Positions 1 through 7,759 are shown, counted from the first letter of the stretch. The stretch is 25,534 nucleotides of DNA from DASUAO01 sp035763745 (GCA_035763745.1 DASUAO010000004.1:1-25534); one strand, 5' to 3'. Numbers and translations are program-made. Notes: generated from the sequence alone by a model not told the origin.

Positions 1-285
1 GTCGATGGCGGCGGCGTTGTTGTGGAGCACGTCGAGCCCCCCGAACGCGCCGACCGTCGCGGCGACCATGGCCTCGACCTGGTCGGCCTCGGCGACGTCG
101 ACCGCCTGAGCGAGGACCCGGTGACCGGCGGCCTCGAGCTCCTCGGCGAGTGCCGTCGCCCGGTCGAAGTCGACGTCGGCGAGCGTCACCGCCGCACCCT
201 CGCTCGCGAGACGACGAGCCGTCGCCGCGCCGATCCCCGACGCGGCGCCGGTGACGATCGCGACCTTGCCGCCGAACCGCCCCAC
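1..285 (-). CDS. SDR-family NAD(P)-dependent oxidoreductase (N-terminal part)
   Basis: This is the first 95 codons of a short-chain dehydrogenase; the rest lies beyond the left edge. The N-terminus reads MGRFGGKVAIVTGAASGIG, giving the Rossmann TGxxxGIG nucleotide-binding motif within the first 20 residues. An acidic residue follows the second strand (LADVDFDRA), which favours NAD over NADP, then a DVAE segment and the NNAA motif (LHNNAAA) near residue 92. The catalytic Ser/Tyr/Lys are outside the window. I chose the GTG at 285 because it places the beta-1 strand at the usual distance from the N-terminus. It starts 14 nt after the stop of the oxygenase gene upstream on the same strand, so the two are probably cotranscribed. 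The substrate cannot be told from this fragment. Confidence 0.9.
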   Translation of the reverse strand, partial: MGRFGGKVAIVTGAASGIGAATARRLASEGAAVTLADVDFDRATALAEELEAAGHRVLAQAVDVAEADQVEAMVAATVGAFGGLDVLHNNAAAID

Positions 286-299
286 CTCGGCCGGCTCGG

Positions 300-1097
300 T
301 CAGACCGACCGGCCGAGCATGCGACGGAGGTGGCGCCGCACGGTGAACGGCACGAGGATGCGGCGGATCGGACGCTGCCGCATCGACCACCTCGTCGGGT
401 CGCCGGAACGCGGCCGCGGCCGGAAGGTTGCCGCCGCGTCGCCCCGTCGCCAGGTGCGCCCCGGGGGCTGCGCCTCGGTCCAGTACCAGAGGGTCAGGGC
501 ACGGCGGCTGACCCTCGGCGGACACCGGAGGGGATCGGGGAATCCGTGCCAGGAGGCGGGGGTGGTCGCGAAGAGGACCGCCCGGTTGGGGAGCGGCGCC
601 ACCCGTTCGATCCGGGTCCGCATGCGCCGGTCCCACACCTCGAAGTCGCCGCCCCACGCGGGGTCCCACTCGTCGTGGACGTAGAGGATCAGGGCGACTC
701 GTCGGAACAGGGCACAGCTCGGGTGACGCATGCTGTCGCGGTGGACCCGGGTGAACCCGCCCGTCGGCGTCGCGTGCACGAGATGGGGTGCGAACAAGGG
801 ATCGGCGACCAGGTCCGGGATCCCGGTGACCTCGGCGAGGTGGTCCAACCATGGCTGCGCCTGGAGGCGGGAGATCACGGCGCGTGTCGCCGGGCCCAGC
901 GTGGCGAGATCGCCGCCGGCGGCCTTCGCGTAGGCCTTCGTGGGACGGCCCGAGAGGGAGTCGGGCGGCGGGAACTCGCTCGCGACCGCTCGGAAGTCGG
1001 CCGCCGAGAGGAATCCGTCGATGACCGCGCGGGGGAATCCCGGTGCCGAGGCGAAGGCCTCGCGTGAGGTGCCCGTCGCCGGTGTAGAGGTCAGCAC
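300..1097 (-). CDS. 2-oxoglutarate/Fe(II)-dependent oxygenase (prolyl-4-hydroxylase-like)
   Basis: A 265-residue non-heme iron oxygenase of the 2OG-FeII_Oxy superfamily. The double-stranded beta-helix core shows the HxD pair (VHRD), the distal iron His in PASWHGFPDP, and a downstream Arg (SRRALTLWYW) in the place of the residue that holds the 2-oxoglutarate carboxylate. The WGGDFEVWD segment between them is typical of this family. The C-terminal 50 residues are very Arg-rich. An in-frame ATG at 1157 would add 20 residues, but I prefer GTG 1097: it has a TAGGCT -10 box 7 nt upstream, and the protein then begins just before the usual PRAVIDGFL segment. It diverges from a glycosyltransferase and sits in front of an SDR. 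The substrate is unknown; a sugar, lipid or peptide hydroxylation is possible. Confidence 0.85.
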   Translation of the reverse strand: MLTSTPATGTSREAFASAPGFPRAVIDGFLSAADFRAVASEFPPPDSLSGRPTKAYAKAAGGDLATLGPATRAVISRLQAQPWLDHLAEVTGIPDLVADPLFAPHLVHATPTGGFTRVHRDSMRHPSCALFRRVALILYVHDEWDPAWGGDFEVWDRRMRTRIERVAPLPNRAVLFATTPASWHGFPDPLRCPPRVSRRALTLWYWTEAQPPGRTWRRGDAAATFRPRPRSGDPTRWSMRQRPIRRILVPFTVRRHLRRMLGRSV

Positions 1098-1104
1098 GCG
1101 GGCG

Positions 1105-1110
1105 AGCCTA
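1105..1110 (-). promoter_or_regulatory. -10 box TAGGCT, leaderless oxygenase promoter
   Basis: TAGGCT on the minus strand ends 7 nt before the GTG at 1097, and no Shine-Dalgarno sequence is present. That spacing puts the transcription start at or next to the start codon. The same hexamer is used by the divergent gene at 1169. Confidence 0.6.
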
Positions 1111-1168
1111 GAGCGATGGAACCGGACCAACAAGGGAGGCGGGGCACCGTGCTCCATCGGCCGGTGCG

Positions 1169-1174
1169 TAGGCT
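1169..1174 (+). promoter_or_regulatory. -10 box TAGGCT, leaderless glycosyltransferase promoter
   Basis: TAGGCT ends 6 nt before the GTG start at 1181. There is no purine-rich ribosome site. It is identical to the divergent box at 1105-1110, and the two are separated by 58 bp. Confidence 0.6.
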
Positions 1175-1180
1175 CGTGCG

Positions 1181-2434
1181 GTGAGCCCGAGCGGCGCCCC
1201 CGGTCTTCCCGCGTTGTTGCACCTTGCGCACGACCTCGGCGGTGGTGGGCTCGAGCGCGTCGCGGTGAACCTCAGCAACCAGTTCGCGCTCGCCGGGTAT
1301 CCCGTCCATCTCGGCACCTGGGCCGACCCGAGCCGTGACTTCTACGAGTCCCTCGTCGACGACGCCGTGCAGCGCGTCCACTTCACGCGGCCGAGGCGGC
1401 GAGGTTCCCGAACCCCACCGGCGCGTGCAGCGCGCCGCGCGCTCGGGATCTGGGACCTCGCCCGCTACGTGCGCCGCCACCGCATCTCGATCGTCCACGC
1501 GCACAACGCGAGCACCCTGCGGCTGGCCGTGGCGGCCCGCCGGTTCACCCCGGGAGTATCGGTGGTCTGGCACCACCATGACGGAGATCCGCACCGGTGC
1601 CCGCCGCGCCCGGTGTGTCGAGCCGCGATGCACGTCGACCACGTGGTCGTCGTCAGCGACGACCTCGTCGGTTGGGCCAGCAAGGTGGTCGGGATCGATC
1701 CGGCGAAGGTGACGATGCTGCCCAACACGGTCGCACCGAGCTTCCTGGAGTCGGCGGAGCACGAGTCGGGAGTCGAAGCGAGCCGAGACGAGCTCGGCGC
1801 TGTCCCGGGATCCGAAGCGAGCCGGATCGTGTGCGTCGCGAACTTCCGGGTCGAGAAGGGCCATCGCACAGTCGTGCGGGCGATGGCACAGGTCGCAGCG
1901 GCCGACCCGCGCGCGCATCTCCTGCTCGTGGGCAGTCCGTCCGAGCCCGTCATCCACGAGGCGGCGGTCGAGGCGATCGCGGCTGCCCGTCTCGAAGAGC
2001 GCGTCACGGTGCTCGGGCAGCGCACGGATGTCGCTTCGATCCTGCTCACGTCGGCGATCGGCATCCTCGGGTCCTCCTACGAGGGCTGCCCGCTCGCGTT
2101 GCTCGAGTACGGCGCGGCCGGCCTCGCCGCGGTGGCCACCGACGTGGGGCAGTGTCCGGAGATCCTCGACCACGGTCGGGCCGGCACGCTCGTGGCCCCC
2201 GGGGATCCGGACGCGCTCGGCGCCGCGATCCTGGCGTACCTCGGGGATGCCGACCTGCGGGCGGCGCACGGTGCGGCGCTCCGGGCCCGCGTCGAGGCCC
2301 GGTACCGCCAGGAGGCGGTCGTCGAGGCCCTCCGGGAGCTCTACCGCCGCTTTGCCCCCACCCCTGAGCGGGCGCACCGGGGAGCGGGCGCACAGGGAAG
2401 AAGCTTCGCTCGGGAATCCCCGGGCCCGTGCTGA
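1181..2434 (+). CDS. Glycosyltransferase family 4 (GT-B fold)
   Basis: A 417-residue retaining-type glycosyltransferase. The N-terminal half carries the glycine-rich loop LGGGGLERVAVNLS and an HAHNAS motif. The C-terminal nucleotide-sugar domain opens with CVANFRVEKGHRTVVRAM and contains the E-x7-E signature EGCPLALLE followed by GAAGLAAVATDVG. No signal peptide or membrane helix is seen, so it should act on the cytoplasmic face of the membrane during glycan or glycolipid assembly. An acidic, Ser/Glu-rich linker near residue 190 joins the two domains. The last 25 residues are low-complexity and are encoded over a 16-bp tandem repeat. It is transcribed alone, divergent from the 2OG oxygenase. 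The sugar donor and acceptor cannot be deduced. Confidence 0.92.
   Translation: MSPSGAPGLPALLHLAHDLGGGGLERVAVNLSNQFALAGYPVHLGTWADPSRDFYESLVDDAVQRVHFTRPRRRGSRTPPARAARRALGIWDLARYVRRHRISIVHAHNASTLRLAVAARRFTPGVSVVWHHHDGDPHRCPPRPVCRAAMHVDHVVVVSDDLVGWASKVVGIDPAKVTMLPNTVAPSFLESAEHESGVEASRDELGAVPGSEASRIVCVANFRVEKGHRTVVRAMAQVAAADPRAHLLLVGSPSEPVIHEAAVEAIAAARLEERVTVLGQRTDVASILLTSAIGILGSSYEGCPLALLEYGAAGLAAVATDVGQCPEILDHGRAGTLVAPGDPDALGAAILAYLGDADLRAAHGAALRARVEARYRQEAVVEALRELYRRFAPTPERAHRGAGAQGRSFARESPGPC
2366..2397 (+). repeat. Two tandem 16-bp repeats at the 3' end of the GT4 gene
   Basis: GAGCGGGCGCACCGGG is followed directly by GAGCGGGCGCACAGGG, one mismatch in 16. The unit is not a multiple of three, so gain or loss of a copy shifts the frame of the final residues. 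Confidence 0.8.
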
Positions 2435-2516
2435 CGTTGTCACAGCGCACGGAGCCGAGATCCGGCCCCGCGACGTGTGCCACGAGAGCAATCGTGCATC
2501 GAGGTCGATAATCGGC

Positions 2517-2522
2517 TACACT
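2517..2522 (+). promoter_or_regulatory. Possible -10 box TACACT for the 56-residue gene
   Basis: TACACT lies in the 224-nt gap between the GT4 gene and the small gene at 2659, and GATAAT lies just upstream at 2507-2512. Either would give a leader of about 120-145 nt. A weak stem (CCCGA/TCGGG) follows the box. No clear -35 is visible. Otherwise the gap holds nothing recognisable. Confidence 0.35.
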
Positions 2523-2658
2523 CCCGAATCCCTCGGGGAATGGCGCTCGTGCGCCTGCTCCGGTCGGTCCGGCTCCCCCCGAGCCGTCCGACGGTCAGGA
2601 TTCACGCCGTTCTCCACCGCTTTCCCCCAAAGCGATCCGAAGACTGAAGAGAGCCCCC

Positions 2659-2829
2659 ATGAGCAAGGCCCGAACCACCACCACCCGCACCCGAGCCACC
2701 AAGGCCAAGGGCTGCGTCATGCCCGCCTGCACCGCGACCCGCGTGCGCGGCAAGGTCTACTGCTCCACCCACGCGCCGGTCGCGCGGGAGCGCATCCGCA
2801 TGGCTGCCGGCGAAGCCGCCTGGGCGTAG
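2659..2829 (+). CDS. Small basic zinc-knuckle protein, 56 residues
   Basis: A 56-residue protein with a very basic, Thr/Arg/Lys-rich N-terminal tail (residues 1-17) followed by C19-x4-C24-x10-C35-x2-H38. This Cys/His spacing resembles the CxxxGC...CxxH knuckle seen beside HNH nucleases and in some small nucleic-acid-binding proteins. A GAAGAGAG purine stretch lies just upstream of the ATG and can serve as ribosome site. The basic tail plus metal knuckle suggests DNA or RNA binding, but this is inference; I do not recognise a named family. It is convergent with the zinc-ribbon gene that ends 26 nt downstream, and it appears to have its own promoter. Confidence 0.7.
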   Translation: MSKARTTTTRTRATKAKGCVMPACTATRVRGKVYCSTHAPVARERIRMAAGEAAWA

Positions 2830-2855
2830 TCCCCCGCTCGAAGCCCGCCGCTCGC

Positions 2856-3062
2856 TCAGTCGTCCTTGAGAGCGACCGCGTTCGGCGTCACGTGCATCGT
2901 CGGCTCGTAGTCGGCGACCTCGACCGTGCGCCCCTCGGCGTCGAAGCGGGCATGGAGTTCGTCGCGGCAGGCCGTGCACATCCCGTAGAAGCGCATCGCC
3001 TCCGGCTTCCGGCAGCGGATGCACTCCATCTCGATCGGCGTGAGGTCGAGCTGGTCGGGCAC
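2856..3062 (-). CDS. Small zinc-ribbon protein, 68 residues
   Basis: A 68-residue protein with two CxxC pairs, C14/C17 and C29/C32 (MECIRCRKPEAM then GMCTACRDEL), forming a compact zinc ribbon. An acidic C-terminal tail ends in ALKDD. I chose the GTG at 3062 because GAGGTG lies about 5 nt upstream; the frame is open to an ATG at 3128, but that extension is Pro/Arg-rich and unlike a folded protein. It lies at the 3' end of the leftward operon that begins with the AftD-like gene. The immediately upstream hypothetical gene appears frameshifted, and if repaired into this frame the two could form one protein. Function unknown. Confidence 0.65.
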   Translation of the reverse strand: MPDQLDLTPIEMECIRCRKPEAMRFYGMCTACRDELHARFDAEGRTVEVADYEPTMHVTPNAVALKDD

Positions 3063-3195
3063 GGAGCACCTCGGTTCGAACGGCTTCGGTCGGGTCGATG
3101 TCGGGATGGCGCGCCCAGAATGGCGCATGTAAGCGTCCGCGCCGCGGATCCCCGGCCCCGCCGTCGGCGCCGGGTGCCGTCCCGCGGTGTCCCGA

Positions 3196-3543
3196 CGTTG
3201 GCTCGGCCACGTCGAGGGCGCGCGCGTACTCGCTGACCGATCGCGCGACCGGCTCGGGCACCGGGTGCAGCGCCAGCTCGAGCGTCACCATCAGGTGCAC
3301 CGCGAGGGCGCGAGGCGCCGGGTCCGTCACCACCGACGCCAGCCGGTCGGGGTCGGCCCGGGGGACCTCCCGAGGCACGAGCGACGACCGGAACACGTGG
3401 CGGGTGACGGCATCGAGGAGGTCCCTCTGCAGGGGCGTGGGGCCGTCGTCGGTCGCCGAGAGCGCGCCGGTCACGCCGCAGAGCAACGCACCGATGGTCG
3501 GCTCCGGCATGTCCAGCCAGAGGCCGCCGTTCGACGCGCTCAC
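3196..3543 (-). pseudogene. Hypothetical helical protein, 3' part apparently out of frame
   Basis: Starts at GTG 3543, overlapping the TGA of the VOC gene as GTGA, the coupling style used throughout the window. The first 116 codons look like a real alpha-helical protein with good GC3 (for example LLCGVTGALS, LQRDLLDAVTRHVF, LMVTLELALHPV, VSEYARALDVAEPT). Beyond that the frame stays open only to 2602, running through the zinc-ribbon gene in another frame and over the opposite-strand gene at 2659. It also picks up AT-ending codons, including a TTA, which is rare in such DNA. In the same interval the zinc-ribbon frame has better GC3. I infer a frameshift near 3150-3200, natural or from the assembly. 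The family was not recognised; a TerB-like helical fold is only a guess. Confidence 0.4.
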
Positions 3544-3980
3544 GAGGAGGTCGAGGCGCCCCCGCCCGGCGGGAACGGCTTCACCAGGCAGAACTCGTTG
3601 CCCTCCGGGTCCGCCATGACGTGGTGGGTGTCGCCCTCGCTCTCCCCGACCACGTCGACGAGGCGCCCACCGAGCTGCTCGATGCGCGTGGTCGCCGCGT
3701 CGAGGTCGTCGACCTCGACGTCGGGTCGGACCGGGAAGCCCGAGCTCTGGTCCTCACGCGGCTGGAACGCGAGGTACCCGCCGCCGCGGCCGGGCTCGAG
3801 CCGGATCCAGTCGTCGAACTGCTCGGCGATCGGCACGCCGAGCAGCGAGCCCCAGAACGCGGCGAGCAGCTCGATGTCGTCGGCGTCGAGCGCGATCCCG
3901 CGGAACCAGCCGACGCCGCGACCACTTCCTTTCGCGCCGCCGGAGCCTTTCGCGCTGGGGTTCACGCCCGGGCCGGCCAC
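3540..3980 (-). CDS. VOC-family (glyoxalase/bleomycin-resistance-like) protein
   Basis: A 146-residue single vicinal-oxygen-chelate module pair. The segments FRGIALDADDIELLAAFWGSLLG and DTHHVMADPEGNEFCLV are the two characteristic halves of the Glyoxalase_6-like domain (beta-alpha-beta3 repeats), with the typical DPEGNEFCLV near the end. The first 24 residues are a Gly/Ser/Lys linker with a repeated AKGSG unit, so the true start could be later. The GTG at 3980 is supported by TAGGTT 6 nt upstream. Metal ligands cannot be assigned with confidence and no substrate is evident. It lies 9 nt after the small membrane-protein gene and overlaps the next gene by GTGA, so it is part of the operon but may also have its own promoter. 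Confidence 0.85.
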   Translation of the reverse strand: MAGPGVNPSAKGSGGAKGSGRGVGWFRGIALDADDIELLAAFWGSLLGVPIAEQFDDWIRLEPGRGGGYLAFQPREDQSSGFPVRPDVEVDDLDAATTRIEQLGGRLVDVVGESEGDTHHVMADPEGNEFCLVKPFPPGGGASTSS

Positions 3981-3986
3981 GTCCGC

Positions 3987-3992
3987 AACCTA
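3987..3992 (-). promoter_or_regulatory. -10 box TAGGTT before the VOC gene
   Basis: TAGGTT on the minus strand ends 6 nt before the GTG at 3980. Its first three bases are the TAG stop codon of the upstream 130-residue gene, so an internal operon promoter appears to be built over the stop codon. Confidence 0.5.
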
Positions 3993-4382
3993 GTCGGCGG
4001 AGCCGCGTCGGCTCGGCGTCGGTCCCCTCGGGCCGGCGCGCTCGGCTCGCGCGGCGAGGACGATCCCGACGAAGGCGAGGATCCCCGCCGCGAGGCCGGC
4101 GTCGGACGCGACCGGCCGGTCGAGGGCGAAGTCGAACAGGTAGTCGACCGCGCGGCCGGTGGTCGGGGCCTCGACCACGGAGAGCACTGCGGCGAGCGCG
4201 AGCATCACGAACGCACCGGCTGCGACCGCACGGGGCCCCCGCCACCTCGCCAGTCCCAGAGCGGCGAGCGCGGCGAGGCCGCCCACGACCCCGCCGAGTC
4301 CTGCACCGACCGCGATGAGGAGCCCGGCGCCCAAGAGCTCAGCGCGACCGACCCGCGACCCTCCGGTCGTCCCGGCGCTCAT
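3990..4382 (-). CDS. Small integral membrane protein, 130 residues
   Basis: A hydrophobic protein with about three membrane helices: residues 15-42 (LLGAGLLIAVGAGLGGVVGG), 53-70 (VAAGAFVMLALAAVLSVV) and 94-111 (AGLAAGILAFVGIVLA). A short basic tail follows. The ATG overlaps the TGA of the AftD-like gene as ATGA, so it should be translated together with that enzyme in a fixed ratio. That tight coupling suggests an accessory subunit or stabiliser of the GT-C enzyme, but this rests on position only. No named family was recognised. Confidence 0.7.
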   Translation of the reverse strand: MSAGTTGGSRVGRAELLGAGLLIAVGAGLGGVVGGLAALAALGLARWRGPRAVAAGAFVMLALAAVLSVVEAPTTGRAVDYLFDFALDRPVASDAGLAAGILAFVGIVLAARAERAGPRGPTPSRRGSAD

Positions 4383-7300
4383 CGGATCCGGCCCCGGACG
4401 ACCAGGACGAGGCAACCGAGGACCCCGACGGTGCTCACGAGCAGCGCGAGCACGTAGGGCCCCTGGTCGCTGCGGTGGCCGTCGAGGACGTGCGTCCCGG
4501 TGGGCACGCGCCACGCGGCCTGCCCGTCGAGCGAGACCTGTGTGCCGGCGTCCTGTCCGTCGCGGGTCGCCGTCCAACCCGGATCGGCGGATGCGCCCGG
4601 GATCACGTACGCCCGCACGGGTGCGTGCACCTGCACCTCGAAGTCGGCCCGGCCGCGTCGCGCCGACCTGATCCGCGCGGATTCCATCGGGGCCGGCGAG
4701 CCGTCGGCGCCGCGGCTCGAGAGCCAGATCCGGCGGACCGGCGAGTCGCGCCCGACCCGCAAGGTGTGGTCACCGGGACCGAGGACGATCGACCCGCATC
4801 CCGTGGCCGTCGCGTCGTCGGTCGAGCTCGGGGAGCTGAGCCGCACCGCGATCGGCTGACCGTCGACCGTGATCCCGACGTCCCGGCACTCGGCGGACAG
4901 CGCGCTCGCGGCGAACGGCCCCGTCGCCCGGAGCACGAAGGCGCGTTCCCCGAGGACGCCGAAGCGGCGACGGATGGTGCGCTCGACCGGCAGGTCGTCG
5001 ACCGGGTCGAGCCGGGCGAACTGGAACGACAGCGGAGCAGTCTCGAGGAGCGCGGCGAGCTCCGGGTTGCGCTCGGCCCGCCGCTCCAGGTCGTCGGGCA
5101 GCCGCACCACTTCACGCAGGTCGAGGTCGTCGATCACGACGTCGGAGAGCCCGACCGGGGTGAGGTCCCGGCCCGCGACCGCGGCGATTCGCACCTCGAC
5201 TGACGTGGTCGATCGGTCGGGGAGGTCGGCGCGGCCGACGCCGTCCTCGACCGCGAGGTCGATCACGGTCCCATCGGACAGGACCACCTCGAGCCTTGTG
5301 ATGACCATCGGGTCGGGCGCCGTGTCGGTCGGCGGCGCTGACGTCGTGGTGAGCGAGATCGATGACAGGCGGCGCGCGCGGCGCAGGTCCACGCGGATCC
5401 ACTCGCCCACCGGGTCGACGTAGTCCGGGTAGACCTCCCACGCCGTCATGGGATCGCCGTCGAAGGCGACACTGGGCCGGAGATAGGCCTGCGGCAACGG
5501 TGGCCGGCCGTAGCTGGACGCCGAGATCCGCCTCGCGTCGCGATACCACGCGAGGCTCTGGCTCCCCGCGGTCCGGAACAGGTCCTGGGCCGGGCGGTCG
5601 AGCTCCTCGTCGTCGGCCAGGGTGTACGAATTTCGCGCCACCGTGTCGAAGAGGGGGATGTTGCGGACCCGCCGACGATCGGTGTCGGTGATCACGACGG
5701 GGGAGCCCCCGGCGAGGAGTCGTTCCAGCTCGTCGGCCGTCGCGGCCCCCGTGTAGCGGATCGGCCCGTCCCGATCGAGGTACCCGCCGCGTGCGAGGCC
5801 GGGCCAGGCGTCGCCGTCGCCGGAGACGAGCAGCGGCGGCGCGGTCTCGGCGCGGGCCACACCGGCGAACGTGTCGACGGTGAACACCTCGACCGGAGGG
5901 AGCGAGGCCTCGCCCGGGGTGCCGGCACCGTCGGACAGGACGTGCTCGCCCGGTGCCCCGAAAGCCCGCACCGCGGTGAGGTCGGGATCCGCCCGGAGGG
6001 TGTCGAGCGCCGCAGGGCGCGGCCGCCGCGTGGTGGCCCAATCGAGGTCGTTACGGACGAGGACGTAGCGCACGCCGAGTCGGGCGGCGATCGGGCCGAG
6101 GACGCCGGGCTCGTAGGCCCCCGAACCGACGTAGTCGTCGAGCGCGGCGACGAGGTTCGCGCCCTCCGCGGTCCCTGACCACAGGCTCAGCAGTCCGCGG
6201 GAGATCGTCGGCCGGGTGATGAGCCCCTCGAGGATGTCGTCGCCGGTGTTGCCCCAGGTGTACACGCCGTACGCGGTCGACGGGAGGACCAGGACGCGAC
6301 CGTCACCGGGGCGCGAGTCGAGCCAGTCGGCCGCCTCCTGCCAGTACTCGGGGATGGCACGGGCACCCTCGTCGGGTGAGTACAGGCGTCCGGTCCAGAA
6401 GGGGAACGAACCGGCGGCGAGGACCACCGCGACCGTCGCCAGCGCGCCGACCCGAACCGCGCGTACGCGCCGAGGGCTTCCGCTGATGCGCCCGACGGCG
6501 CGCAGCGCGCCGAGCGCACCGACGGCGGCGAGGGCGGCGACGCCGAACGCGACCATCACCCCGGCCTTGTGCCCACTCCGGATCGCGACGAACCCGGGGA
6601 AGTGGTCGAAGCCCCAGAGCAGCAGGCGACCGTACGGGGAGGTGTCGTCGAGCGGGTACGCGCCCACCATCAGGACCAGCCCGAGGAGCATCACGGTGGC
6701 GAACAGCAGGCGGGGTCGCCAGCGGGAGCGCCAGAGCACGGCCAGCGCTGCGAGTGGCGCGACGAACGTCAGGAGCACCACCGGGGTCCAGAAGAACCGG
6801 GCGAACTGGGGCACGATCGCGCCGCGGGAGTCCCCCCAGTACGCGAGCCACAGCCCGAGGCCCCGCCACGACTCCGGCCACGACGACGGACGGGAGATCT
6901 CCCGCACCGTCTCGGTGAGCGCGAGGTTCTCCTCGTTGATGGCCGCCGCCGCGTTGGTCGTCACCAGCGCGGCTGCCGAGACGACGAGGGACAGCGCGGC
7001 AGCAGACGCGAGCCACGTCAGCACCCGCCGCCACGTGACCGTGCGCTCCACGAGGACGAGATAGAGGGCGGCCGGGACGATCGGGAGAGCAGCGAACATC
7101 AGTGCGGGGTAGTTCATGTTCCCGGGGACGAACACCAACAGCGCGAAGAGGGCAGCCCACCGCCAGGGTCGGTCACCGCGGACGCCGAGCACGAAGGCGA
7201 GGAAGAACCACGGCGCGAACGCGTGGCCCACGAAGAGGTTGGTCGGGAGCAGGTAGACCGCTGTGAACGGGCCGAACGCGTAGAGCGCCGCGGCGATCCA

Positions 7301-7693
7301 GTGCTCGATCCCGATGCGGGGTCGGAAGCACCGCAGGGCGGCGACCATGCCGGTGCCGGCCGTCGTGAGCAACGTGGCGTGCCAGACCCGCTCCGAGAGC
7401 GCCGGTCCGAGCCCGAGCCCGCGGAGCAGGGCCATTGCTGCGGCCGGTGCCGGCCAGAAGTCCCAGCGGGGGCGCCCGAGGCCACGGGTCGCGTCCCAGA
7501 CGGCGAGGTGCCGCCGCAGCAGGTCGAACGGTGACCAGTAGAGCTCGAACCGGTTGTCGCCGACGTAGCGACCCGGCGCGTTGAGCAGGACGGAGGCGAG
7601 CGCCACGAGCGCGATCGCGGCCCCGAGCAGCACGACCGGTCGCGAGACCCGGGCCCGAAGCCCCGCGCCCGCCGTCGTCGCTGTCGCCGTCAC
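4379..7693 (-). CDS. AftD-like alpha-(1->3)-arabinofuranosyltransferase family GT-C protein
   Basis: A 1104-residue polytopic membrane protein. The N-terminal 420 residues hold a first helix (VVLLGAAIALVALASVLL), an extracytoplasmic loop with acidic/aromatic residues (GDNRFELYWSPFDLL) as in GT-C enzymes, and about ten more helices. A large extracytoplasmic region follows, with a discoidin/carbohydrate-binding-like segment near residues 735-840 (PSVAFDGDPMTAWEV, EWIRVDLRRARRLSSI). One C-terminal helix ends in a basic tail. This layout matches the DUF3367/AftD family, which in mycobacteria adds arabinofuranose from decaprenyl-phosphoryl-arabinose. AftD itself is longer (about 1400 residues). 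The sugar used here is unknown. The GTG at 7693 has AAGGAG 5 nt upstream; the frame is open to 7735. A membrane protein is coupled behind it. Confidence 0.82.
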   Translation of the reverse strand: MTATATTAGAGLRARVSRPVVLLGAAIALVALASVLLNAPGRYVGDNRFELYWSPFDLLRRHLAVWDATRGLGRPRWDFWPAPAAAMALLRGLGLGPALSERVWHATLLTTAGTGMVAALRCFRPRIGIEHWIAAALYAFGPFTAVYLLPTNLFVGHAFAPWFFLAFVLGVRGDRPWRWAALFALLVFVPGNMNYPALMFAALPIVPAALYLVLVERTVTWRRVLTWLASAAALSLVVSAAALVTTNAAAAINEENLALTETVREISRPSSWPESWRGLGLWLAYWGDSRGAIVPQFARFFWTPVVLLTFVAPLAALAVLWRSRWRPRLLFATVMLLGLVLMVGAYPLDDTSPYGRLLLWGFDHFPGFVAIRSGHKAGVMVAFGVAALAAVGALGALRAVGRISGSPRRVRAVRVGALATVAVVLAAGSFPFWTGRLYSPDEGARAIPEYWQEAADWLDSRPGDGRVLVLPSTAYGVYTWGNTGDDILEGLITRPTISRGLLSLWSGTAEGANLVAALDDYVGSGAYEPGVLGPIAARLGVRYVLVRNDLDWATTRRPRPAALDTLRADPDLTAVRAFGAPGEHVLSDGAGTPGEASLPPVEVFTVDTFAGVARAETAPPLLVSGDGDAWPGLARGGYLDRDGPIRYTGAATADELERLLAGGSPVVITDTDRRRVRNIPLFDTVARNSYTLADDEELDRPAQDLFRTAGSQSLAWYRDARRISASSYGRPPLPQAYLRPSVAFDGDPMTAWEVYPDYVDPVGEWIRVDLRRARRLSSISLTTTSAPPTDTAPDPMVITRLEVVLSDGTVIDLAVEDGVGRADLPDRSTTSVEVRIAAVAGRDLTPVGLSDVVIDDLDLREVVRLPDDLERRAERNPELAALLETAPLSFQFARLDPVDDLPVERTIRRRFGVLGERAFVLRATGPFAASALSAECRDVGITVDGQPIAVRLSSPSSTDDATATGCGSIVLGPGDHTLRVGRDSPVRRIWLSSRGADGSPAPMESARIRSARRGRADFEVQVHAPVRAYVIPGASADPGWTATRDGQDAGTQVSLDGQAAWRVPTGTHVLDGHRSDQGPYVLALLVSTVGVLGCLVLVVRGRIR

Positions 7694-7759
7694 GTCGCTC
7701 CTTGGGCTCCACTGACTCGGCGCGGGACACCACACCGGGACCGGCTCCGGGTCGTCGCG

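Noticed and set aside
1098..1157. ATG 1157 as start of the 2OG oxygenase
   Set aside because: The extension (Pro/Arg-rich) does not resemble the family, no promoter or ribosome site fits it, and TAGGCT lies inside it at leaderless distance from GTG 1097.
2540..2647. 35-codon upstream frame in the leader of the 56-residue gene
   Set aside because: It has a GGGGA next to its ATG and ends 11 nt before the gene, but codon use is not convincing and the product (Arg/Pro-rich) has no attenuator-like run. Possible leader peptide, not supported enough to annotate.
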